DNA of 64,000 nt from Bradyrhizobium sp. SRS-191 (GCF_024586915.1 NZ_JANBVS010000013.1:124001-188000), one strand, 5' to 3'; numbered from the stretch's first letter, positions 19,901-27,678 are shown. Numbers and translations are program-made. The notes: generated by a model from the sequence alone, not told the origin.

Positions 19901-22900
19901 GGAGCGTCGGGGTGATAGTGACGGCCAGCTGCCACGCAATCCCGTCGAGACCGTGATCGCCGGCCTATTCGCCGATCTGCTCGGCCTCGAACGTGTCGGC
20001 ATCCACGACAACTTCTTCGAGCTCGGCGGCGACTCCATTCAGTCGATGCAGCTGGTGTCGCGCGCGCGCGGGGCGGGCATTGCGATCACCCCGCGGCAGA
20101 TCTTCCAGCATCAGACCGTCGCCGCGCTGGCGCAGGCGGCGGTGGCCTCGCAGGCTTCGGCCGAGCCCGACGATCCGCTGCAGCCTTCGCCGCTGACGCC
20201 GATTCAGCGCTGGTTCGTCGAAGGATCAGGGCCCATCCATCACTTCAACCAATCCGCGCTGCTGCAGGTGCCGCCGGACATCAAGCCGGCTCGGCTCGAA
20301 CGCGCGCTGGCGTCGCTCCTCATCCATCATGATGCGTTGCGCAGCCGCTTCCTGCGCGATGAGTCCGGCTGGCGGCAGGAGCCGCGCCCCGTCGCAGACG
20401 TCGCCGTCACGGTCACGCATGTCGACGTGGCCGAGCTCGCGCCGGAGATCCGAATAGAGCAGCTGCACGCCGCCGCAGCCACGCTTCAGAACAGCCTCGA
20501 TCCCTCGACGGGCCGGCTCGTCGCCGTCGCCTGGTTCGATTTCGGCGCCGACACGCCGGGACGCCTGCTGGTCGTCATCCATCATCTGGTCGTTGACGGC
20601 GTCTCCTGGCGCATCCTCGTCGAGGACCTGATGGCCGCCTATGAGCAGCTCGCGCGCGGCGAAGCCGTCAACCTGCCGCCGAAGACGACATCGTTTGGTC
20701 GCTGGGCCACGCGGCTGGCCGACCATGCGCACGCCCCCGGGATCGTGCAGCAGCTCGACCTCTGGACGTCGATTTGTCGAGACGCTCCGGCCCTGCCCGT
20801 CGACCGCGCCACGGGCACGCGCCTCGCGACCTATGGCGACACTTTCTCCCTGACGATCGACCTGCCTGCTGACGACACCCAGGCGCTGCTGACCGTGGTG
20901 CCGAAAGCCTATCACAGCCGCATCAACGACGCCCTGCTGGCGGCGCTCGCGATCGCCTTGGCGGATTGGCGCGCCGCGCGCGGCGGCAACGAGACCGTCA
21001 GCCTCGTCGATCTCGAAGGGCATGGCCGCGAAAGCATCTTCCCGACCATCGATCTGTCGCGCACCGTCGGCTGGTTCACCACGATGTTTCCGGTGCGGCT
21101 CGATGTCAGCCAAATCGACCTCACTGAAGCCATCCATGGCGGGCCCGCGGCGGGCGTGGTGCTCAGGCGGATCAAGGACCACCTTCGGGACGTGCCGGAT
21201 GGCGGCATCGGCTGGGGCCTGTTGCGCTACCTGAATCAGGACACGGCAAAGATCCTGCAAGACGTGCCGCGGGCGTCGATCAGCTTCAACTATCTCGGAC
21301 GGTTCGACGAGCGCGGCGCGGCCGGGTGGGGTGCGGCCTCGGAGGACACCGGTCCCGCGATTGCCGCGGAGCGCGAACGCGAACACCTGATCGAGGCGGT
21401 GTCGGTGATCCGAGGCGGCAAGTTGCTGGTGGAGTGGCGCTGGTGGCCGGAGGCGCACGACCGGGCTTCGATTGCAGATCTGGCAGATCGCTTCAGTGCG
21501 GCGCTGAAGGGATTGATCGCGCATTGCCGCGCATGCGAGCGGAGCCGGTTCACGCGCTCCGATTTTCCATTGGTTGCGCTCGACGAATCCAGGCTCGCCA
21601 GCCTGCAGCAGCGCTACCCCGATCTGGAGGACGTCTGGCCGCTCGGTCCGATGCAGCAGATCATGCTGACCCATGCGCGCCGCGCGCCGGACAGCATCGC
21701 CTATCACGAGCAGCTGCAATTGACGCTCGACGGCGAGCTCGATGCCGGCGCGCTCGCGACGGCGTGGCGTGGCCTGATCGCACGGCACGGCGCGCTGCGG
21801 GTGGCATTCCCGGATGACGGCGAGAGACCGGTCCAGATCGTGCGGCGGACACCCGATCCGCGATGGCGCTTCATCGATGGGGCGGAGCTGTTGCAGGACG
21901 ACGACGACGCGCAATTGGAGGCGTTGCTGCTCCAGGACAGAAAGGCCGGCTTCGACCTCGCCGGCGGCGACGTGCTGCGCGCGTCGCTGCTGCGCCAGTC
22001 GCGCACCCGCCACACGCTGGTGCTGAGCTTCCACCACATCCTGCTGGACGGCTGGTCCGTGCCGCTCGTGCTGCGCGAGCTGCTGGAGCTCTATCAGGCC
22101 GCGCGCCTGATGCGGCCGGCGTCGTTGCCTGCGCCGTCGTCGTATCGCGACTTCCTGTCCTGGCAGGGCGCGGCGAATGCCGGGCTCAGCCGCGAGTTCT
22201 GGACCAGCCGCTTGCGCGGCGCGGCGCTTCCCGACCGGCTCGACCTCATCAGCGGCAACGCGCAGGTGAGTGCGGACGCGGCCGGCGAGGTGCAGGCGCG
22301 CATTCTCGAGCGCTTGACGGCCAAGATCCAGACCGCTGCTCAAGCGCTGCGGCTCACCACGAATACGCTGGTCCAAGGCGCCTGGAGCCTGGCGCTGGCC
22401 CGCCACGCCAACACCGGCGGCGATGTGGTGTTCGGCATGACCACGGCCGTCCGGCCGGCGGATGTCGCTGGAGTCGAGCAGATCGTCGGGCTGTGCACCA
22501 ACACGCTGCCGCGGCGGGTGAGCCTCGCGCCCGAGATGCGTCTGTCGGACTGGCTTGCGGATCTGCAGGCGCGGCAGGCGGACGAGCAGATGCACGACCG
22601 CTGCCGGATGAGTGATATCTGCGGCTGGCTCGATCTGCCGGGCGATCAACGGCTGTTCGAGTCGGTCGTCGTGTTCGAGAACTATCCGACCGGTCATGCG
22701 CTCACCCCCGGGGAGGCGACCGCGCCTGATGACATCAACGTCGTGTCGTTCGAGAGCGTCGAGGCGGGCATCGATTTTCCGCTGTGCCTCGTGGCCTCCG
22801 TCGACAGCTGCATGAGCTTCCGCCTGATCTTCGGCCGGCGGCGGTTCGACGCGGATGCCGTCGCGCGCCTGCTCGACGATGTCGTCGAGCTGATGCTCGC

Positions 22901-23024
22901 GATCACAGCCGATCCCGAACGACGGCTTGCCGATCTGTGGCCGGGCCAACGGCCCTCCGCCGCAACGCCGCGCGCCCCATTCACGGGGACAGTGACGGAC
23001 GCGGCATATGCGGATGCGCGATGA
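16980..23024 (+). CDS. Non-ribosomal peptide synthetase 3, C-A-T-E-C with terminal C domain
   Basis: The 2,014-residue synthetase carries C6 (from residue 40, HHIVSDG near 164, L-donor type), A6 (about 491-990, code DAWLIGAVC), T6 (GGDS near 1018), E3 (about 1070-1540, HHLVVDG near 1201, FNYLG near the end) and a final C7 (about 1551-1985). C7 keeps its HHILLDG catalytic motif (near 1686) and begins with the WPLGPMQ motif of D-donor C domains. No thioesterase or reductase domain follows. C7 could release the chain by cyclisation or by condensing it with a free amine, as terminal C domains do elsewhere, or it could hand over to a protein encoded outside the window (both inference). The short N-terminal helix before C6 may be a docking element. 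The stop overlaps the exporter start as ATGA. E3 and C7 are clearly more diverged from the other copies than C6-A6-T6. Confidence 0.97.
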   Translation: MTDIATLRRELLQRWLAAAATGRQPGPPALPRLGETEAPLSHAQERLWFVEQLGLSGSSYTVSAAVRLTGKLDVDALSAALSEVVRRHEILRTRFALRDESAVQVIDPPWPVVLSPDVVATEEVARQRLAAWMQQPFDLSQDRLLRVALLQLAPDMHVLALSMHHIVSDGWSMGVLVGEIETLYAALCAGRPSPLPELPIQYADYAVWQRRWLEETALQRQLEYWTAQLAGAPGSIELATDRPRPAVPSFRGAVHRFAVDQACTAALTRLARQDGATLFMVLLAAFDVLLSRWSGQHDVVVGTPVAGRTRIETERLIGFFVNMLALRCDFSGSSTFRDVLRQMKATALDAYAHQDLPFEKLVEALHPVRDLSREPIFQVVFALQNMPQRVNGLPGLTLEPFEAEAVTAKFDLELAMSEVDGGLQATLTYATDLFDAATIARLADHFVRLLHEIAARPDVRLSDLSLLSAAERQQLESWSGRHAAYAQDRCLHELFAEQAARDPAALAVVMEDEELSYGALERQANQLAHHLQGLGVGPDVIVGLCVERSLEMVVGVLGILKAGGAYLPFDPRYPAERLAYMLGDAKVTVLVTQAAVRERLPQTDAIVVQLEADAAEIAQQPDTAPLMSCDADHLAYVIYTSGSTGRPKGVMTSHRGIMNLADAQLAQLPLTAGDRILQFASISFDAAVWDLVMSWRVGAALVLAAQHDLMPGEPLRELLQRQRVTAVLLPPAALAALPRSPLPDLKILIAGGEACTAELLRPWLAGRAVFNAYGPTESSVCTTVHRCGEEGRPPIGRALPNTRTYVLDAQLEPVPVGVAGELYIGGAGLARGYLHRPSLTAERFVPSPFARGERLYRTGDLARWRGDGVLDYLGRLDHQVKLRGFRIELGEIEAALTAQAGVAQAAVVLREDGGSKRLVAYVVAQPDAVVDIDTLRRQLQQSLPDYMVPSAIVVLNSLPLTPNGKLDRNALPAPERRGDSDGQLPRNPVETVIAGLFADLLGLERVGIHDNFFELGGDSIQSMQLVSRARGAGIAITPRQIFQHQTVAALAQAAVASQASAEPDDPLQPSPLTPIQRWFVEGSGPIHHFNQSALLQVPPDIKPARLERALASLLIHHDALRSRFLRDESGWRQEPRPVADVAVTVTHVDVAELAPEIRIEQLHAAAATLQNSLDPSTGRLVAVAWFDFGADTPGRLLVVIHHLVVDGVSWRILVEDLMAAYEQLARGEAVNLPPKTTSFGRWATRLADHAHAPGIVQQLDLWTSICRDAPALPVDRATGTRLATYGDTFSLTIDLPADDTQALLTVVPKAYHSRINDALLAALAIALADWRAARGGNETVSLVDLEGHGRESIFPTIDLSRTVGWFTTMFPVRLDVSQIDLTEAIHGGPAAGVVLRRIKDHLRDVPDGGIGWGLLRYLNQDTAKILQDVPRASISFNYLGRFDERGAAGWGAASEDTGPAIAAEREREHLIEAVSVIRGGKLLVEWRWWPEAHDRASIADLADRFSAALKGLIAHCRACERSRFTRSDFPLVALDESRLASLQQRYPDLEDVWPLGPMQQIMLTHARRAPDSIAYHEQLQLTLDGELDAGALATAWRGLIARHGALRVAFPDDGERPVQIVRRTPDPRWRFIDGAELLQDDDDAQLEALLLQDRKAGFDLAGGDVLRASLLRQSRTRHTLVLSFHHILLDGWSVPLVLRELLELYQAARLMRPASLPAPSSYRDFLSWQGAANAGLSREFWTSRLRGAALPDRLDLISGNAQVSADAAGEVQARILERLTAKIQTAAQALRLTTNTLVQGAWSLALARHANTGGDVVFGMTTAVRPADVAGVEQIVGLCTNTLPRRVSLAPEMRLSDWLADLQARQADEQMHDRCRMSDICGWLDLPGDQRLFESVVVFENYPTGHALTPGEATAPDDINVVSFESVEAGIDFPLCLVASVDSCMSFRLIFGRRRFDADAVARLLDDVVELMLAITADPERRLADLWPGQRPSAATPRAPFTGTVTDAAYADAR
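17109..20028 (+). repeat. C-A-T module duplication, copy 2
   Basis: Second copy of the module at 13,821-16,740, offset 3,288 bp. The near-identity spans C6, A6 and the start of T6. Confidence 0.9.
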
Positions 23025-24472
23025 CCGGCCATCGCGAGGCACAGGGTATGCGGCCCCGCAGCTTCGCTGCGGCCGCCACGGGGGAGGCTGTCGCTGACAT
23101 CGTGCCGGAGGAGGAGCCGATCGCCACGGGCGCAGCGGCGCCGCCGTCGCTGTGGTGGCCGCTGGCGCGCTTCGCGATTCCGCAATCGGCGAGCGCGGCG
23201 CTGCAATTGCTGTCGGGAACGGTCACCGCGATCTATTTCGGCCAGCTGCTCGGCGGTTCCGCGCTCGCGGTCGCCTCGGTGTTCTTTCCGATCTTCTTTC
23301 TGCTGGTCTCGTTTCTGATCGGCCTGATCTCCGGCGGCATCGTTCTCGTGGCGCGGGCGCATGGCGCTGACGATTCCGATGGGGTCAGGACGGCCGCGGG
23401 CACCACGCTGTGCGTCTGCGTCTGCCTCAGCGTGGCGATCGCCGCCACCGGCTATGGCTTCGCGCCCGCGCTGCTCGGGCTGATGGCCACGCCGCCCGAT
23501 ATCATCGCATCGGCCATCGACTATGCGCACGTCACGTTCCTTTCCCTGCCGCCCGTGACATTGCTGTTCGCCTATGCGTTTCTTCTGCGCGGCACGGGCG
23601 ATGCGAAGACGCCGCTGATCGTGATGGCCGTGTATTTCGGCACCTCCATGCTGCTGACGCCGGCCCTGATCCTGGGGTGGGGCGGATTGCCGAGATGCGG
23701 CGTCACCAGCGCCCCCCTGGCCAACATCGCCGCCTGCGCCGTCGCGCTGCCGGTCCTCGTGATGCTGCTGCGCCGGCAGGGGCATCCCATGGCGCTCGGC
23801 AGCGAGCTGATCCGGCGGCTGCGGATCGACCGCAAGCTCGTCGGGCCGTTCTTCGGCCTCGGCATTCCCGGCGGCGTGCAGACCATGGTGGCGTCGCTGG
23901 CCGAGGTCGCGGTGATCACGCTGGTCAATTCGTTCGGGTCGAGCGCGACGGCGGCGTATGGCGCGGTCAACCAGGTGATCGGATATCTGCTCGCGCCGAT
24001 GCAGGCCGTGGGCCTCGCCGCGACCGTCATCGCGGCGCAGTCGATCGGCGCGAGGCAGTTCGGACAGCTCCATCGGGTGGTGCGATCCGCTGGGGTCATG
24101 AACGTCCTGGTCGGCGCCGTCAGCGTCGCGGGGCTGTTGTTGTTCGCGGAGACGATCCTGTCCTGGTTCGTCACCGATGCTGCGACCCTGGAAATGGCGG
24201 AGCGCGCCCTGAAGCTCATGCTGTGGAGCTACGTCCTGGTGGGACTAGCCGACGTGATCGTCGGCGTGATGCGGGCGTCGGGAACGGTGGCGTGGCCCAC
24301 GGTCATCGCGCTCTCCGGAATCTGGCTGGTTCAAGTGCCCGTCGCCTATCTCTGCTCCGGCGCCGCGGGCCTCGACGGCGTCTGGCTCGGCTATCCGGCC
24401 GGCTTCGCCGTGGCCCTGCTGGCGCAGCTCACTTATTTCAGCCTGATCTGGACACCTCGCACCGAACGCTGA
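23021..24472 (+). CDS. MATE family efflux transporter
   Basis: A 483-residue multidrug and toxin extrusion protein with about twelve hydrophobic segments and the two-fold MATE layout. It would sit in the inner membrane and export small molecules by cation antiport. The start chosen is the ATG whose last two bases begin the stop of synthetase 3 (ATGA overlap), which implies translational coupling; an ATG 27 nt further on is an alternative. The first 45 or so residues are a polar leader before the first membrane span at the SLWWPLARFAIP segment. MATE proteins often accompany NRPS clusters as product exporters, so export or self-protection for the peptide is the natural reading, though it is inference. 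It is the last gene of the operon in this window. Confidence 0.93.
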   Translation: MTGHREAQGMRPRSFAAAATGEAVADIVPEEEPIATGAAAPPSLWWPLARFAIPQSASAALQLLSGTVTAIYFGQLLGGSALAVASVFFPIFFLLVSFLIGLISGGIVLVARAHGADDSDGVRTAAGTTLCVCVCLSVAIAATGYGFAPALLGLMATPPDIIASAIDYAHVTFLSLPPVTLLFAYAFLLRGTGDAKTPLIVMAVYFGTSMLLTPALILGWGGLPRCGVTSAPLANIAACAVALPVLVMLLRRQGHPMALGSELIRRLRIDRKLVGPFFGLGIPGGVQTMVASLAEVAVITLVNSFGSSATAAYGAVNQVIGYLLAPMQAVGLAATVIAAQSIGARQFGQLHRVVRSAGVMNVLVGAVSVAGLLLFAETILSWFVTDAATLEMAERALKLMLWSYVLVGLADVIVGVMRASGTVAWPTVIALSGIWLVQVPVAYLCSGAAGLDGVWLGYPAGFAVALLAQLTYFSLIWTPRTER

Positions 24473-25314
24473 CGAGACCGCACGCGTCTCCGCAGCCTCG
24501 CGGCGCGCTATTGCGTCCGAGCTTTGCTGGCAGGTACGCCCTTGTAAGAGAAGGGCGCAGGGAAGGCCGGGTGCAGGCCGCACCCATGGCCCGCCTGCAG
24601 AAAGAAAAGCAGGCGGCAGTCACCACAGGATTGGCCGAACAACCGGCCTTCCCTGCGCGGTGGATTTAACGGCTGCTCCGTGCTCTCCCAGGGGACCGGG
24701 CTTGCTTGCCCCCGTCATCGGCATCGTGACCGACCAAGACACCAGCATCGGGGTGTCGGGACCACACGGCTTGACCGTCCGCTTGGGGTTCGTTCGTCCG
24801 CACGCGAAACGCGCACTGCGACCCCAGGCGGCCACCGCATCTCCCGCTCCACGGTCCGTGACGATCGCGAAACGCCCCTTCAGCGAGCAGGAGACGGCGA
24901 GGAGGATCGATCTGATTTGCCCGACGACGCAAGGCCGGATTTGCCCGACGGAATGCGGCAGATTGGCACGACGGGCAGTTTGGGGGCATGGGGTGGCACT
25001 AGACGAGCGTTTCCTAGAACCGGTCGTTTCCGGGTAGAGTTCTCGCCACCTCCACCGTTGTCATGCTCCGCGAAAGGGGTATCCACTACTCTGCGGCAGA
25101 AGAGATTCACCGAGGTGTCACGGCGTACTGGATCGTCCGCTTTCGCAGACCATGGCAGCCGGGGTTACACGATCCGTGTGCCAGTACTTCGGAAACGCTC
25201 GTTTAGGTCGACGAAAGTCTGGAGCAAATCGGACCTTCTAAGTTATGCTCTGATGCTGAGCGCGCTGTTACCGCGATGCCAAGCGGCGCGTACGGATCAC
25301 AAGAGAGCGAGCGA
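24473..25314. repeat. Gene-free stretch made of Bradyrhizobium-type dispersed intergenic repeats
   Basis: No convincing gene lies here. About 24,500-25,180 resembles multi-copy intergenic sequence that I recall being repeatedly annotated as spurious small proteins in Bradyrhizobium genomes, for example the leftward frame containing VKPCGPDTPMLV around 24,750. It includes the large stem structure listed separately. The remainder, to the end of the Ymh-like gene, shows nothing I can name. The repeat assignment rests on memory of the family, not on a search. Confidence 0.6.
24555..24658. repeat. 104-bp nested stem structure with a 16-bp perfect outer stem
   Basis: GCGCAGGGAAGGCCGG at 24,555-24,570 pairs perfectly with 24,643-24,658. 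Inside lies an 8-bp hairpin, CCGCCTGC (24,591-24,598) with GCAGGCGG (24,609-24,616), and a short GGTGC/GCACC stem at about 24,570-24,585. This could fold as a branched RNA or a cruciform. There is no T-run, so it is not a classical terminator for the upstream MATE gene, although it lies about 80 nt downstream of its stop. Confidence 0.75.
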
Positions 25315-26166
25315 TCAGGGACCGCGCCTAGTGTCCACAATGCCCAACAGGTGTGTTGCTAGCATAACCTGTTCCCAGGCCTCGCGAGGGTCGGTGAGGT
25401 TTACCGTACGATGCGAATGCGGGTTCTTGTAGGACCCGATCGCCCCCGCGAAAAGGTGACTCAGGGCCTGACGCTCCGCCGTCGGGTGCGTCGCACGTGC
25501 AAGCCGGCCTTTCTCTGGATCGAAGGCCTTGCGCATCAGGTCGACGCCAATATCGGTAGCCGCGAGCTGGGCCGCCTCCCGCACGGCAACTTCGACGGCC
25601 TTAAACGCCTTGAACACTGCATCGTCGAGATCGCCACGCATCAGGGCCGACCAAACCGGGTCGGCTATCGACGGATGCAGCAGCGCTTTTGAAAAGGACC
25701 GAGTGGCGCGAACATATGCAATCGCATTGCCTCCTTTCAACGCCGCTTGTCCGTCCTTTGTAATTGTCATCCAGCCGTTGCGGCCGTCCATGCCCGGCGA
25801 CGGCCCGATCAGGCCGTCGCGCTTCAGGCATTCCCAAGTTTCATTAACGTGCTGCTCGACTTGCGCCTTCTTGTGGAAGGGGTAGCCACTCTGGTCGCGC
25901 TTAAGAGCATCTTCATTGATGATCCCGTCCGGCCAGAACCCAGCCCCTTGCATGTGTTCCTGAGCAAGCCTGAGCAGGATAGGGGCAAGGTCCTCGGTCG
26001 AGACGGCAAGCAACTCGTCGGCGGTGGGGAAAAGCGAACGAAGGGACACGAGCGAGATCCTTTCTTGGAGCTGTAGCCGGTATGCGAAGCCAGAGCTGTA
26101 GATGAGACGTGGGGTGTCCAAACCGATAGAGTTTGAAGTCTTAGCTTCCACCTTCTTGGCCAGCAT
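25315..26166 (-). CDS. TIGR02391 (Ymh)-family protein with HEPN-like C-terminus
   Basis: A 283-residue soluble protein. The C-terminal half (about 165-283) has the pattern I recognise from the TIGR02391/Hypoth_Ymh family: a VEVAVREA helix, GVDLMRKAF, an ER helix, then GAIGSYKNPHSHR and a closing LLGIVD. The KNPHSH segment resembles the R/N-x3-H motif of HEPN ribonucleases, which are common in toxins and phage-defence systems; a nuclease role is inference. The N-terminal half (about 1-160) includes a winged-helix-like stretch (ETWECLKRDGLIGPSP) and is otherwise unassigned. It is the third gene of a leftward operon. The start is uncertain: the frame stays open for 29 codons upstream to a TGA that is also the stop of the previous gene, and no clear ribosome site precedes the ATG used. 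Confidence 0.75.
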   Translation of the reverse strand: MLAKKVEAKTSNSIGLDTPRLIYSSGFAYRLQLQERISLVSLRSLFPTADELLAVSTEDLAPILLRLAQEHMQGAGFWPDGIINEDALKRDQSGYPFHKKAQVEQHVNETWECLKRDGLIGPSPGMDGRNGWMTITKDGQAALKGGNAIAYVRATRSFSKALLHPSIADPVWSALMRGDLDDAVFKAFKAVEVAVREAAQLAATDIGVDLMRKAFDPEKGRLARATHPTAERQALSHLFAGAIGSYKNPHSHRTVNLTDPREAWEQVMLATHLLGIVDTRRGP

Positions 26167-26253
26167 TAGTCCGTCGAAAGAGTCGCCACGCGGCGCGATG
26201 ATGTCACAGAGTTCATTCTCAAGCCGACATGCGACGATCTTGGTGAGGGGTAG

Positions 26254-26472
26254 TCACTTGCCGAATAGTTGGTAGAGTGTGGTGCAGAAAATGCCGATAG
26301 TAGTGACGACGCCGAGCGAGCCGCGCCGCGACTTGGCTATGGCGAGCACCATGATCATGGCGCCCAAACGTGGGCCATAGGCAGCGCATAGGGCTGGGCC
26401 ATGCGCCATCACCTGACTGAAGTCTGATTCAGCGGGATCCGCTTTAGGTCTTTTGGGTACCTCGGCAATCAT
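26254..26472 (-). CDS. Small membrane protein of the accessory operon, unknown function
   Basis: A 72-residue frame with a polar N-terminus and two hydrophobic stretches near 36-48 and 52-70, so it is probably a small inner-membrane protein. It begins 15 nt after the stop of the helix-turn-helix gene, with a GGAG about eleven bases before the ATG. Its stop (26,254-26,256) lies in the same frame as the following Ymh-like gene. I do not recognise a family. Tight spacing within the operon is the main argument that it is real; it could also be chance reading in a spacer. Confidence 0.5.
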   Translation of the reverse strand: MIAEVPKRPKADPAESDFSQVMAHGPALCAAYGPRLGAMIMVLAIAKSRRGSLGVVTTIGIFCTTLYQLFGK

Positions 26473-26487
26473 GCGTCACGCTGACTC

Positions 26488-26991
26488 CTATAGCTCGTCG
26501 GCCAACTTCTTCACCGCTTCACCGAACATATCTTTAGCAGTCCTCCGCATCGCGATCTGGATGTTGTCATCCAGCACGCGCTCGAAATCCTTTTCCTGGA
26601 TGTATTTGATGCGTGCCCAGGCGTAGGGCTTCAGCTTCTCGACCAGCGGCGCCATATCGTACTGCTGGACGTCGTTCCTGTGCAGGCGAGGCGCCTTGGC
26701 GAGGAAGCCGTTCTCGATAAGCCAAGACACCGCGCGCTGAACCGAACGGGGACTGATGCCCATGCGGCTAGCGATGGTGCTGGTCCGCGGGTGAGGCATC
26801 CGGCCGTTAGAATGCCAGTGTGCGATGAAGTTCAGAAGGACGTTTAGGTGCTCGCTGGAGATCTTCAGGTCTGACTGATGGAGCAACAGCACATAGGGCA
26901 GCGTTAGGAAGCCAGGGTCTGTCACAAAATCCCATTTGGCCCGGACGCGACTCTGCCGTAGCGGCTCCGCGCTGGTGTCGGTGTTGGTCAT
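26488..26991 (-). CDS. Helix-turn-helix (HTH_36-like) DNA-binding protein
   Basis: A 167-residue protein with a winged-helix domain at about 40-100. The segment STIASRMGISPRSVQRAVSW is a typical recognition-helix region, like the HTH_36 domains of replication initiators and phage or plasmid regulators. The C-terminal 60 residues are helical and charged. It is the first gene of the leftward accessory operon, with AAGG five bases before the ATG and an A/T-rich leader upstream. Being first, it is a candidate autoregulator of the operon or a remnant plasmid/phage replication protein; the sequence does not decide between these. Base composition is lower in G+C than the surrounding genes. Confidence 0.8.
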   Translation of the reverse strand: MTNTDTSAEPLRQSRVRAKWDFVTDPGFLTLPYVLLLHQSDLKISSEHLNVLLNFIAHWHSNGRMPHPRTSTIASRMGISPRSVQRAVSWLIENGFLAKAPRLHRNDVQQYDMAPLVEKLKPYAWARIKYIQEKDFERVLDDNIQIAMRRTAKDMFGEAVKKLADEL

Positions 26992-27116
26992 GTCGCCTTG
27001 TCTCGATCAATACCGTTTTCTACTCAAAAAAACGGGATGTCGGATAGTTTTCTTTTATATTAAACGACAAAAATGACGGTTTTTCGCTGACCTCTGAGGT
27101 GTGTCGTCTCTAAAAG
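26992..27116 (-). promoter_or_regulatory. A/T-rich leader and probable promoter of the accessory operon
   Basis: This is the most A/T-rich stretch in the window, with an A7 run at 27,026-27,032 (plus strand) and a TAATATAAA-like element on the minus strand near 27,053-27,065. It lies directly upstream of the leftward helix-turn-helix gene. No -35 element can be chosen with confidence. Confidence 0.4.
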
Positions 27117-27654
27117 GTGTTTAGTTACCGTAGCGCGAGCGCCTCGCCGCTCTGTCGCTGCATGGGCGATGTGTCGGCAGCGATCCTCTGTTCCGACGCC
27201 CGCCGCCCCCGCGAAAGGGCGGGTACAATACCGACTTATTATTTCTGGAACGACGTTGACAGTGCGCAGAATACTTATGCGTCGTGCGATGAAGTCCTAA
27301 TCTCATTGAGCCTGACTAGATCAAAGTTCACTGTGGCAAACGAAGTAGAACTCCACACACTATTGTAGCCGCACCTGCAAATTCAGCGGCCCTAAAACCC
27401 GCGCCGATCCCACCACATTGGCCAGCGTCGTCTTCGCACGACGTTGCTGCGGGAGAGGTGGGCGCCGCGCAGTGGTGCGGGCCGTGGCCCGAAGACTTGG
27501 GGGGGCTGGGGCCGTGCAGCGCGTTGGCGGTCTCGTCGTCGCTGCCTCGGCCGCCCGGAGCGGCAAGAGCTTGTCACGATCTCCTGCGACCGTCGCGCGC
27601 TCGCGGGACGGTTGTGTGATAAAGTCGGCTTGACCGTAACGGGGTCTAGAGGCG
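27117..27654. other. Gene-free stretch between accessory operon and phosphatase gene
   Basis: Short frames exist on both strands but none has coding character, a ribosome site or a recognisable family. A small GC stem occurs around the CGCCCCCGCGAAAGGGCGGG segment near 27,205-27,230. I see nothing else. Confidence 0.5.
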
Positions 27655-27678
27655 CTTGCCTCGTTGAACCGAGGCAAG
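27655..27678. promoter_or_regulatory. 9-bp perfect inverted repeat in the phosphatase leader
   Basis: CTTGCCTCG and CGAGGCAAG flank a 6-nt loop, ending 33 nt before the phosphatase ATG and upstream of its ribosome site. It could be an operator or a leader hairpin. Confidence 0.5.

Noticed and set aside
23410..24669. A long plus-strand frame overlapping the MATE gene and running past its stop
   Set aside because: It is an Arg/Ala-rich shadow of the MATE codons in another frame, and its tail reads into the dispersed repeat.
24680..25432. A 250-codon plus-strand frame and the leftward frames near 24,620-24,990
   Set aside because: They fall in repeat sequence that recurs in Bradyrhizobium genomes as spurious proteins; they have no ribosome site or domain.
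27117..27368. An 83-codon frame after the accessory operon's leader
   Set aside because: It starts with GTG and no ribosome site, shows no family resemblance and has no coding pattern.
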